Shown: positions 1 through 6,973, numbered from the stretch's first letter. The stretch is 10,190 nt of DNA from Ochromonadaceae sp. CCMP2298 (GCA_026770595.1 MU634786.1:1-10190); one strand, 5' to 3'. Translations and numbers: made by a program. The notes: generated by a model not told the origin, from the sequence alone.

Positions 1-98
1 CTCAACCCTCTACCTCTCAACCCTCTCCCTCCCAACCCTCTCCCTCCCAACCCTCTCCCTCGCAACCCTCTCCCTCTCACCTCCCAACCCTCTCCCTC
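1..98. repeat. 15-bp pyrimidine-rich tandem repeat, probably the 3' end of an intron
   Basis: About six degenerate 15-bp units built on AACCCTCTCCCTCCC run from the left edge. The tract is followed directly by AAAG and then by the first clear coding stretch, so it most likely is the polypyrimidine end of an intron whose acceptor AG is at 101-102. The frame stays open through the repeat (15 bp is five codons, giving Leu-Pro-Asn-rich units), so a Pro-rich coding repeat cannot be excluded. Confidence 0.6.
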
Positions 99-102
99 AA
101 AG

Positions 103-1505
103 ATAAACAAAGAGCCCGGCTCGACGCGCATCGACTACCACCACTTCCTGCACGGCTACAACCCCAGCCACGCCCCGCACGCGCTAGAGGGCCCCATGAC
201 CCTGCGCACCTACGACTCCAAGCCCCTCTCCGGCTCCGCCTCCCAGTCCCCCCTCAAGGAAACCGCCCCCACAAAACCCAATTCCTCCAAGGGGGACGAC
301 TTCGCCCTCACTAAAACCCACAGCGCGCCCGCCCTGACGGTAGGCTCTGGCTACACGGCTGCCTACAAGCAGAACAACACAGAGCTCAAGCGCATCTGGC
401 AGGTACGGTTAGTGTGTGGGTAGAATTACATAAAAGGGCCGTATGTCTTTTTATCTGTCTTTTTATCACGATTCCCTACCCAAATCTGGTCTTTTCACCC
501 TCTAACACATACGCTAACTGTATTTTTCTTCTAAAACCCTTACACTTTTATCCGGTTTATCTAATCCGGTTTATCTAATCCGGACGCAGGGCGTGCTGCG
601 CGAGTGCCACCGCTCCGACCCCGAGCGGTGCGGGCAGGTGGGTCGCAACGTGTTCATCGCAGCCCTGCAGAAGTGCAACCTGGACAAGTCCATGTCTGCA
701 GAGGCCATGTCCAAGCTGGCAGACGAGTACCAGCTCTCCAACGGGCTGGTCAACTACCTGCACCTCTTCCGCTCCTACCTGAACGACATCACAGGTACGT
801 GTGTGGGTAGAATGACACAAAAGGGTCTTTTTTGTCATGATTCCCTACCCAAATCTGGGTCTTGTCACCCTCGAACACGCACACGCTGGTCTTTTTTCTA
901 AAACCCTTACACTTTATGGTTTTATCTAATCTGAACGACTGAACGACATCACAGGCACGGGCAAGGAGACGCGCAGCAAGCTTGCTTTGTTCCACTCGGA
1001 CGGGGAGCTCACCAAGTCGGGGGAGTTGAAGCCCATCCACCCGGTGCACCCGTGGGACTACGAGTACGAGCGCACCAAGCACCCCGCGCACCCCTACTGG
1101 CACGAGGCCAACCTGAAGCCCCGGGACCACAAGGGCGGCTCGGGGGTGGCGATGGCGGTCCCCCCTGCCTCTGAGAAGGGCGCAAACGACCTGTCCACCA
1201 CCGAGAAGGAGGTGCTGCTCTCCCAGTACAACCCGCGCGTGCTGGACCTGTGCGCCAAGTGCTTCAACCTGCTCGCCCCCACCTGGCGGCCGCTGCGCAA
1301 CGAGTTCAAGCGCTCGCAGATCGCCTCCCAGCGCGGCTCCGTGCTGACCCTAAATTTCTTGTCGATCCTGGAGACCCACGGGATCATGCTCAACAAGCCC
1401 GAACTGGCCACGATCGTGCGCGTCTTCAGGGGCATGGGCATGCAGGACGTGGTGAAGTACGACGAGTTCCTGCGCGTGTGCATGCTGACCAAGGACAGGA
1501 GATAG
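103..1505 (+). CDS. EF-hand-type protein, 3' part; three exons
   Basis: Exons are inferred at 103-402, 590-794 and 955-1505, giving 351 codons in one frame and a TAG stop. The 5' part lies left of the window. Both introns are GT-AG; the first is phase 0 (CAG|GTACGG ... CGCAG|GG), the second phase 1 with a glycine codon split across it. The protein shows repeated helix-loop-helix units that look like worn EF-hands: IDYHHFL at the start of exon 1, DPERCGQVGRNVF in exon 2 (Gly at loop position 6, hydrophobic at 8, but no acidic residue at 12), RGSVLTLNFLSIL and VVKYDEFLRVC in exon 3. Most loops lack the full set of acidic ligands, so calcium binding is doubtful. The linkers are Ser/Pro/Lys-rich. 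This pattern resembles EFCAB6-like and other axonemal EF-hand proteins, but the flagellar role is only an inference. Codon use is strongly GC-rich as in the neighbouring genes. Confidence 0.8.
403..589 (+). other. Intron 1 of the EF-hand gene, introner copy A
   Basis: This 187-bp phase-0 intron starts GTACGG and ends CGCAG. It shares long identical blocks with intron 2 of the same gene: GTGTGTGGGTAGAAT (412-426), GATTCCCTACCCAAATCTGG (470-489), TTCTAAAACCCTTACACTTT (529-548) and TTTATCTAATC (556-566 and 570-580), in the same order and spacing. Such homology between non-allelic introns defines introners. Near the 3' end a 14-bp unit TCCGGTTTATCTAA is tandemly duplicated (551-578), so the likely branch-point motif CTAAT occurs twice. 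Confidence 0.85.
779..955 (+). repeat. 17-bp direct repeat spanning both splice sites of intron 2
   Basis: CTGAACGACATCACAGG lies at 779-795 across the donor and again at 939-955 across the acceptor; the next bases (T/C then ACG) also nearly match. A further partial copy, CTGAACGA, sits at 931-938. The two full copies are exactly one intron length (160 bp) apart. This looks like a target-site-type duplication left when the intron was gained. Confidence 0.9.
795..954 (+). other. Intron 2 of the EF-hand gene, introner copy B
   Basis: This 160-bp phase-1 intron starts GTACGT and ends CACAG. It matches intron 1 in four ordered blocks (799-813, 839-858, 896-915, 921-931). Its 5' half can fold: the arm TGGGTAGAATGACACAAAA pairs, with a few bulged bases, against TTTTTTGTCATGATTCCCTACCCA. 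The likely branch point is CTAAT at 926-930. The last 16 bp of the intron repeat the last 16 bp of the upstream exon. Confidence 0.85.
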
Positions 1506-1977
1506 AGGATAGAGGAGATAGGCATAAGGGGGTCCCAGGTTCCCTGTTTCCCTGTTTCCCTGTTTCCTGTTCCTAGATGCCAGACAGGGGTAGTGTGCAT
1601 AGGGCGTTGGGGACGGAGTATTCGGTTGCGCGGTATCCGCTAGTATTGGGTGATTTGTACTTGATTAATTTTTAACACCGTATAAACCTAAAACGTATGG
1701 AGAGGTGGGCATTACAGTTCAGTTCCAGTAGATTAAATATACTTCATAAGGTGGTTTATATATACTGTCGGCGCATGCATGTCGGTGTATGTACGCCTGT
1801 GCTAGTTTGCTACTGTGCTACTGTGCTGCTGTGTCGCTGTGCTGCTGTGCTGTGCCCTGCAGCTGCTGTGCTGCTACTGCTGTGCTGCTGCTGCTGTGCT
1901 GCTGCTGCTGTGCTGCTGTGCTGCTGCTGTGCTAGTGCATGATCTCAAATTGGATCGCATCGGAACGAGAGCATTAC
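1506..1977. other. Convergent intergenic spacer with simple repeats
   Basis: No gene is supported between the stop of the EF-hand gene and the stop of the minus-strand plastid gene. The spacer holds a short TTTCCCTG tandem repeat at about 1540-1575, an AT-rich stretch at about 1640-1770, and the CTG-rich tract listed separately. It should contain both 3' UTRs and poly(A) sites, but I see no decisive signal. Confidence 0.6.
1806..1936. repeat. CTG/TGTGCTG microsatellite tract
   Basis: About 130 bp made almost only of CTG, TGTG and CTACTG units. Read as protein it gives Cys/Leu/Ala/Val runs in every plus-strand frame, which is the mark of a simple repeat and not of a gene. On the transcript of the minus-strand gene it would be a CAG-rich tract about 40 bp past the stop codon. 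Confidence 0.85.
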
Positions 1978-2499
1978 TCAGCTCTTCTCTCCGAACTTCT
2001 CCCCGAAGAACTTCTTTCCCGGCTTGACCACCAGGTCCTCCATGAGGGGCACCAAGGGGATGGCGAAGAGTGTCACGCGGTACTGCAGGATGAGCGTCGC
2101 GAAGCCCCCGTAGCCGAAAGAGAAACCCGCCGCCTGCAGCTGCCCCTCCTGGCTTGTCAGGTCGATCCACTCACCAGTGGTGTATTTCACATACAGAGAG
2201 GCGAGAGGCACACCCAGCGCCCAGAATATCGCCTCTGCGGCGGCGATGGCCAGCACGCCCGCCAGGCCTTTGCTCGCCACCTGGTCGAACGCACTAGGCT
2301 CCTCGCCCTCTACCTTATCTACCTCCTTGTCGTCTTTCTTCGCCATGCACGTCTTTGCGCTGGTCCATGGGCTCCTGCGCTCTGTGGGTTGCAGCTGTGC
2401 CCTCCTGCTCGCTCTCTGCACGCCCCATGTCGCACCCACGGGTGCCCTGAATGCCGCCGTCTGCGCGAGCGCGATGATCGCAAGGACGAGTAGCATCAT
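1978..2499 (-). CDS. Plastid-targeted small membrane protein, unknown function
   Basis: The ORF gives 173 residues from the first ATG (2497-2499; a second ATG follows at once). Residues 3-16 are a hydrophobic signal peptide ending in TAA, and F17 begins FRAP, matching the ASAFAP-type signal that routes proteins through the ER into secondary red plastids. Residues 17-55 are Arg/Ser-rich with almost no acidic residues, as in a transit peptide; an acidic linker (DDKEVDKVEGEE) follows. Two hydrophobic segments, about 79-104 and 123-153, are probable membrane spans separated by a loop with TTGEWIDLTSQEGQ and a glycine-rich AAGFSFGYGG stretch. The tail is Lys/Phe/Gly-rich. The mature part looks conserved in style, but I do not recognise the family. 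It is transcribed divergently from the ankyrin-oxygenase gene. A thylakoid or envelope location is an inference. Confidence 0.85.
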   Translation of the reverse strand: MMLLVLAIIALAQTAAFRAPVGATWGVQRASRRAQLQPTERRSPWTSAKTCMAKKDDKEVDKVEGEEPSAFDQVASKGLAGVLAIAAAEAIFWALGVPLASLYVKYTTGEWIDLTSQEGQLQAAGFSFGYGGFATLILQYRVTLFAIPLVPLMEDLVVKPGKKFFGEKFGEKS

Positions 2500-2811
2500 G
2501 GCTGGTTGATCGTGTGAGGGCAGCTCTCGTTGCCGATGTGAGTAGATCTTTCGGCAAGGCTTCCTCAAGGCCTTCTCCTCCCTCCAAATCTTGCTGCAAC
2601 GCACTTGCGCATCAACGTATTCTTGTTGAGAATTCGTTGACGCAACAGGAATACGATATGTAGAAGGAGATGCGATTTTGGGAGCTCCTTTCTCACTGGA
2701 GCATCTCCAGGGATCTGCAGAGGCACCTGAGCGTTGTGTAGCCCACTTCTCGCCTCCAGTGACTCAGCATGGACGTGTTTGCGGCAGTGCCGTAGCTCAA
2801 GGCGCGAGGTC
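2500..2811. promoter_or_regulatory. Divergent promoter region between the plastid-protein and oxygenase genes
   Basis: Only 312 bp separate the two start codons, so both promoters and 5' UTRs must lie here unless an upstream exon exists. No TATA box is obvious. The frame of the oxygenase gene is open upstream to at least 2734, but only non-ATG codons precede 2812. Confidence 0.55.
2609..2643. repeat. Imperfect palindrome in the divergent promoter
   Basis: GCATCAACGTATTC (2609-2622) faces GAATTCGTTGACGC (2630-2643) across a 7-base spacer; 12 of 14 positions are complementary. It lies between the two divergent genes and could be a binding site for a dimeric factor or a transcript hairpin. Function is not shown by sequence alone. 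Confidence 0.6.
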
Positions 2812-5046
2812 ATGGAGATGCCAGTCGAGCCGGTGGAGCAAGGAACACAGCCTGCTTGCCTGGAGCGAACGATGGCGAGTCAGATCTCTGCGGGGCGCCC
2901 GAAGAAGGACAACAAGAGCAGATACACTAAGCGGAAGGAGGAGAGGAAGCGCCTTGACGCTCAGCTGCGCGAGTCCCGGTCTGCTAACGCGCGGGCAGTC
3001 CCCTCCGCCAGCCAGGTGGAGCACCTGGTGGCCAGCATTCGAGGCAACCGTGCATGCGAGTTCGGGCTAGCCAAGCTGTGCAGCCTCGACCTGGACCAGT
3101 TGTATCCCCTCTCGCTCCTACCTGGCGCGCGCTGCACGCTGCTCTGCTATGCAGTGAGGCTGGGGAGGGATCAGATCGCCAGCGGGCTGATTCGCGCCGG
3201 GGCGTGTGTATTTGCACACGACGTCCTGGATGACCTGGAGGTGCCCTCCACGCCCTCGGGGGGCTTCGAAGCAATCCTGGCGCAGATCGCACGCCAGCCC
3301 TCGGCGTACACTGTGTGGCTGCTGCGCTGCGCACACAGCATGCGCACCCACCAGCTGTGCGCGGGCTGCGGTACGTCGGGGCTGGGCGTGCAGTTCGACT
3401 GCCACAGTGTGTGCAATGGCTGCTTCTGGGGCAGCCTGGGAGGATTGGACCCCATGGGCGGCATGGGCGGCATGGGTGGCAGTGACTCTGATGAGGAGGC
3501 TATGGTAACAGCGAGCCTTACTGAGCAGGGGGAGGAGCAGGGGGAGGAGCAGGGGGAGGAGCAGGGGGGCTGGTCAGTGTGGGTGGACCGACTATTCTCC
3601 ACCCACGCCTGCTGCCCCATCTGCTCCAAGGCCTGCGCATACACGGTCAAAAAAAGAGCCGCTCTCGAGTCTCCGCCCAGGCTGTTGCTGCTAAGCCCAG
3701 CGCAGTGTCGGCAAAGATCTCTCAAGCTGTGGACTGCCCTCCCCAGCGAGAGGCCTCAAGTAGATCCAGTAGATCCAGTAGATCCAGTAGATCCAGACGC
3801 AGAAGTGCCACAGAGGTTCGCTGACTACCAGCCGAGGCGCAAGCGTGTAGAGGCCTTGCATCTGGGGGAGATCGCGTCCCAGCACCTGGGTGGCACCAGG
3901 CAGCAGCGGGACCAAGAGCTGCACGTGGTCGTGTACCGCAAAGACCTGCGCCGTCTGGCCTGTCTGATGCAGATAGGGGTGCACATTGACTGCACAGATG
4001 AGTGCGGCCTGACGCCCTTGCTGGTCGCGGCCTGGCTCGGCTACACGGCCGTGGCGGCTTTGCTGCTCAGGGCGGGTGCGGACGCCTCTCTGCGGGACCC
4101 CACTGGATGCACTGCCTTGGCTGTAGCGAGGGCTAGGGGCTGGGGCAGGCTGCAGCGACTTCTGGATCGTGAGCCTGCATCACCCGCAGAGGACGCAGCG
4201 CAGAGCTTGGCCGAGACAGACGAGATCTCCCTGTGCCGGGGCACCCAGGATGCGCACATAGCCCCCCCCACAGTGCACCTATTGCTGCCACCCACCTGGC
4301 CCAACACTACCACTACCGCTACCGCCACCGCTAATGCTACCGCTACCACTACCGCCGCCTCTGCCCCCGCCTCTGCATCGCATGGTGTGGAGGTCTTCAG
4401 CCGTTACGGGGATTTGGACTTCGGCCTCGTCAAGGGCGGGGCCTTCTGCATCGATAGTGGGTTTTCGGACAGCTTCGTGTGCCATCTGGGGGGGTTATTT
4501 GCCTCTCTGCGGGCCGTGCACAAGCCGCGCTGCGCATCCAGAGCGTACTTCTGCGACTTGCGGGGGGCCCTCTGCGCTGCTATAGAGGAGGTCGTCGAGC
4601 AGGCACTAGAGACACTGGAGGCATATCCACATGACACTACACCCCCACCCCCACGCAGAGTCCGGGTGTTCCCCCAGATGCGCTTTCTGCACTACCAGAC
4701 AGAGGGCAGCGCTTTGGAGCGTCACGTAGACCTGCCCCGCACTGACCCCAGCCACCCCCCCAACCCCTCCACCCACACGATGATCCTGTACCTCTGCAGC
4801 TGCAAGCAGGGCGGTGACACGGTGCTGCTCTCCTCGCTCCACCCCTCCACCGCCCCCACTACCGCCACTACCACCGCCCCCACTACCGCCAACGCCACTG
4901 CCCACCCCCCCTCCTTGGCAGTAGCGCGCGTCAAGCCTCTGCGGGGCCGCCTGCTGCTGTTCCCGCACCTGTGTCCGCACGAGGGACTGCCGATAAGCGC
5001 AGAGCCCAAGCTGCTCCTGCGAGGAGAGGTCTACATCCAACAGTAG
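2812..5046 (+). CDS. Ankyrin / RING-like / 2-oxoglutarate-Fe(II) oxygenase multidomain protein
   Basis: This is a single-exon gene of 744 residues from ATG 2812; ATG 2872 (A at -3, G at +4) is an alternative start. In order it shows a basic, NLS-like stretch KKDNKSRYTKRKEERKR (32-48); an ankyrin-like unit (about 102-134); a RING-like cluster, CAGC (183-186), C197-H198, C201-x2-C204, then CPIC (268-271) after a roughly 63-residue low-complexity insert; two to three ankyrin repeats (370-452, with GLTPLLVAAWLGYTAVAALLL); and a C-terminal double-stranded beta-helix oxygenase. The oxygenase has HVD (H638, D640) as the Fe(II) pair, distal H723 in CPHEG, and K733 or R737 as the likely 2-oxoglutarate anchor. 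This matches prolyl-4-hydroxylase-type dioxygenases, which oxidise a substrate while decarboxylating 2-oxoglutarate. Substrate and ubiquitin-ligase activity are unknown. Five nucleotide repeats expand loops within the protein. Confidence 0.85.
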   Translation: MEMPVEPVEQGTQPACLERTMASQISAGRPKKDNKSRYTKRKEERKRLDAQLRESRSANARAVPSASQVEHLVASIRGNRACEFGLAKLCSLDLDQLYPLSLLPGARCTLLCYAVRLGRDQIASGLIRAGACVFAHDVLDDLEVPSTPSGGFEAILAQIARQPSAYTVWLLRCAHSMRTHQLCAGCGTSGLGVQFDCHSVCNGCFWGSLGGLDPMGGMGGMGGSDSDEEAMVTASLTEQGEEQGEEQGEEQGGWSVWVDRLFSTHACCPICSKACAYTVKKRAALESPPRLLLLSPAQCRQRSLKLWTALPSERPQVDPVDPVDPVDPDAEVPQRFADYQPRRKRVEALHLGEIASQHLGGTRQQRDQELHVVVYRKDLRRLACLMQIGVHIDCTDECGLTPLLVAAWLGYTAVAALLLRAGADASLRDPTGCTALAVARARGWGRLQRLLDREPASPAEDAAQSLAETDEISLCRGTQDAHIAPPTVHLLLPPTWPNTTTTATATANATATTTAASAPASASHGVEVFSRYGDLDFGLVKGGAFCIDSGFSDSFVCHLGGLFASLRAVHKPRCASRAYFCDLRGALCAAIEEVVEQALETLEAYPHDTTPPPPRRVRVFPQMRFLHYQTEGSALERHVDLPRTDPSHPPNPSTHTMILYLCSCKQGGDTVLLSSLHPSTAPTTATTTAPTTANATAHPPSLAVARVKPLRGRLLLFPHLCPHEGLPISAEPKLLLRGEVYIQQ
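3451..3568 (+). repeat. In-frame Gly-Met and Gln-Gly-Glu-Glu repeats inside the RING-like region
   Basis: GGCATGGGC units and then four GGGGAGGAGCAG-type 12-bp units encode MGGMGGMGG and EQGEEQGEEQGEEQG. They lie between the two halves of the Cys/His cluster, so they lengthen a loop that in canonical RING fingers is 4-48 residues long. Confidence 0.85.
3758..3796 (+). repeat. 9-bp in-frame repeat GTAGATCCA, four copies
   Basis: Four near-perfect 9-bp units encode VDPVDPVDPVDP in the linker between the CPIC half of the RING-like cluster and the ankyrin block. Period is a multiple of three, so length change would not break the frame. Confidence 0.85.
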
Positions 5047-5380
5047 GAGAGAGGTCTGAAGTCAGGAATGTGGCGCTGAAGAGTCAGGAAATTGGCTGGA
5101 TTCGCGGCCACAAGCGGGCGGCACCGAAGCGATGGCATTGCTGCAGGCGAGGCGCTTAAAAAGTCAGGAATCCTGAGAAATTTCGGGATTTTGGGAATTC
5201 CGCAGTGGAAATTGGCATTATTTGGGCCTATTTCGGGCAAAAATCGGGCAAATCTACAGTTAAATTACGTCGTTTATCTATGTTATACGGTACTATATGT
5301 ATGTATACTATGATATTATGCTGTATTGGATAGCAGAATCCAAGCTGCTCCTGCGAGGAGAGGTCTACATCCCACAGTAG
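5006..5380 (+). repeat. 41-bp direct repeat of the oxygenase gene 3' end
   Basis: The last 41 bp of the oxygenase gene, stop codon included (5006-5046), recur at 5340-5380 with one mismatch (CATCCAACAG versus CATCCCACAG); AGAGGTC follows both after a 4-base gap. The copies are 334 bp apart. The downstream copy would still read KLLLRGEVYIPQ plus stop. The insert between them is AT-richer and contains three GTCAGGAA motifs and two TCGGGCAAA motifs, but no ORF that looks coding. Confidence 0.9.
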
Positions 5381-5591
5381 AGAGGTCCCCACATCCTTGT
5401 ACATCCTCAGATACCTGATTATACTGCTGATAAATACACACTGTAGACCCGCTGTAGCATGACCGCACCTCTAGGAGTGAAACCCAACATTTGTAATGAG
5501 ACCCTTAATATTCTAAATATCATTTTTATTTTGATCGATTTAGTACAAATTGAGGCGATAGAAAATGTCCTTACTACAGTCCAGGGGGGTT
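5381..5591. other. Spacer between convergent genes
   Basis: Between the repeated oxygenase tail and the inferred stop of the flavin monooxygenase the sequence is AT-rich, with no gene, RNA or repeat that I can support. It probably carries the 3' UTR of the minus-strand gene. Confidence 0.5.
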
Positions 5592-5679
5592 TTAGTAGGT
5601 TCCCTGGTCAAAGGCGAAAACAGCAGGAGATATGGTGGTGCTGGGGTCTGGAGCGAAGTAGCCGGCATGCGAGCGGGAC

Positions 5680-5807
5680 CTGCGGTGAAGGTCGTCTGAG
5701 CGTGCTACTGCCTGCCTTGCGTACACTTCCAACGCCGCCTCTAGCCCCTGTGCCCCCTGTGCCCCCTGTGTTCCCTGTGCCCCCTGTGCCCCCTGTGCCC
5801 CTGTGAC
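5680..5807 (-). other. Probable last intron of the flavin monooxygenase, filled with a 9-bp repeat
   Basis: A donor CAGGG|GTCACA and an acceptor CACCGCAG|G join two exons in frame (phase 2). The donor is weak. The interior carries TGCCCCCTG-type repeats (about 5747-5805), which translate as HRG or TGG repeats if not spliced. Confidence 0.45.
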
Positions 5808-5933
5808 CCCTGTGCGGGATCTTGACTCTTCTCCAGAGCCTCCCCCAGCGCCACGGCGTCAATCATAGCCGAATAAGCGCCCGCACCTGTCCGGGGTGTG
5901 GCCATATGCAGCGCGTCTCCCAGCAGCACAACG

Positions 5934-6133
5934 CTGTATATGGTATAGAGGGGGTTTAATATGGTAGGGGTGGTATATGGTATAAAGGGGGTTTAATATG
6001 GTACAGAGGGGTGGTATATGGTATAGAGGGGGTTTAATATGGTACGGGTGGTATATCGTATAGAGGGGGTTTAATATACGCGTATGGGTATAGAGATGGG
6101 GGGTTTACAACACACACACACACACACACACAC
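5934..6133 (-). other. Intron of the flavin monooxygenase, built from repeats
   Basis: The donor is GGACG|GTGTGTG and the acceptor ATATACAG|CGTT; removal restores an Arg codon and leads straight into VVLLGDALHM. The 200-bp intron is almost wholly repetitive: four to five copies of a 36-42 bp unit based on TATATGGTATAGAGGG (5937-6100) and a (CA)11 microsatellite on the plus strand (6111-6132). Confidence 0.8.
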
Positions 6134-6897
6134 CGTCCTTGTCGTGCCTCCCGGGGCGCAAACTCCCATACAGGGTGCGCCGCCACTTTTCCCCTGCGGA
6201 TATAGGTTTCCCAATAGAGGTGGTTTTGAGCCCCGAAGGCCTTTCTAACAAAGGGCAGGAACCACTCCGGTGTCGCCTTGATCTCTGCTACTTGTCGGTT
6301 CTTGGAGGGGGGTGGGGGCGTGTCGCCAGGCGCGGTGGTCATGTAGATGAGCCGTCGGGTTTGGTCATCGGAAACCCCTGTGTCTCGTAGTGCTGGCCGT
6401 TGGTTACGCAGCTGCCCCGAGGAGGGCCGGGGACGCCCTCGGCCGGGCACAGGCCCCTCCACACGGTATAGCCGGCCTAAGTCGGCACCTCAAAGGTCAC
6501 GTACTTTCGCACAACGCTGGCGCCTCCGTCCGCCCCGACGACGAAATCGAACGGCCAGTGGGTGGATCCGTCCGCGAGGGTGACTCGAGGTGCGGCCAAA
6601 TCGTCGATTTCCTCCGCCTGGGCGCCAAAGCGCACAGTGTTTGGCGGCAGACCGTCGTACAAGTACTTCCACAGAGACCCGTAGAAGTGCCCATGGCCTG
6701 GTATATCCTGAGGTGGAGGAGTGTCTCGGCCGCGTATATCATGCACAAGGTTTACGTCCACGCTTCCCAGTGCCCCTCCCCTGTCTTCAAAGCTCTGTGT
6801 GAACATCTCGAACACGGTGACCTCGCGGCGGTGCAGCACATTGGCTGCGATAAACCCCCAGCGATGCGCCGACGACGGCTACTCTGAGTTGAGACAT

Positions 6898-6973
6898 GAT
6901 TCTCCCAAAGGACGATCTTTGTGGTGATGTTGCCGCTCTCTCTCTCTGCCTCGAGAGTTCTCACCCTTGGGGG
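6898..6973. promoter_or_regulatory. Upstream region of the flavin monooxygenase
   Basis: This short stretch upstream of ATG 6897 holds a CT microsatellite (CTCTCTCTCTC at about 6933-6945) and the first of two CACCCTTGGGGG motifs (6962-6973; second at 6987-6998). No clear promoter element. Confidence 0.35.

Larger units (their letters stand above)
5592..6897 (-). pseudogene. FAD-dependent aromatic-ring monooxygenase, disrupted
   Basis: Read from ATG 6897, the start MSQLRVAVVGASLG is the beginning of an FAD-binding Rossmann motif. Homology then moves to another frame (FIAANVLHRREVTVFE), implying a net +1/-2 shift at a poly-G run (6855-6859). It continues through PNTVRFGAQAEEID and FDFVVGADGGASVVR, meets an in-frame TAG at 6477-6479 just before AGYTVWRGL, and shifts frame again near 6350 between MTKPDG and LIYMTTAPGD. 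Inferred introns are 5934-6133 and, less surely, 5680-5807; splicing the first gives RVVLLGDALHMATPRTGAGA, the second FAD motif. A last exon ending at 5592 encodes SRSHAGYFAPD. Motifs and order match class A flavin hydroxylases (2,6-dihydroxypyridine or salicylate hydroxylase type), which use NAD(P)H and O2 to hydroxylate aromatic rings. Assembly error at the poly-G run is possible, but three lesions point to a pseudogene. Confidence 0.8.

Noticed and set aside
1-98. Telomere-like CCCTAA repeat
   Set aside because: The unit is about 15 bp (AACCCTCTCCCTCCC), not a 6-7 bp telomere unit, and it runs directly into an exon.
1697-1942. Cys/Leu/Ala-rich ORFs over the CTG tract
   Set aside because: Product of a microsatellite; similar low-complexity peptides appear in several frames.
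2500-2604. Upstream extension of the plastid protein to 2604
   Set aside because: The codon is GTG, and the extension would bury the signal peptide; the ATG at 2499 puts the hydrophobic leader at the N-terminus.
2734-2811. Longer N-terminus for the ankyrin-oxygenase starting at 2734
   Set aside because: The codon at 2734 is TTG; the first ATG is at 2812. An upstream exon remains possible but is not shown.
5031-5313. Overlapping small ORFs just after the oxygenase stop
   Set aside because: Short, on both strands over the same AT-rich insert, with no conserved motif; chance frames.
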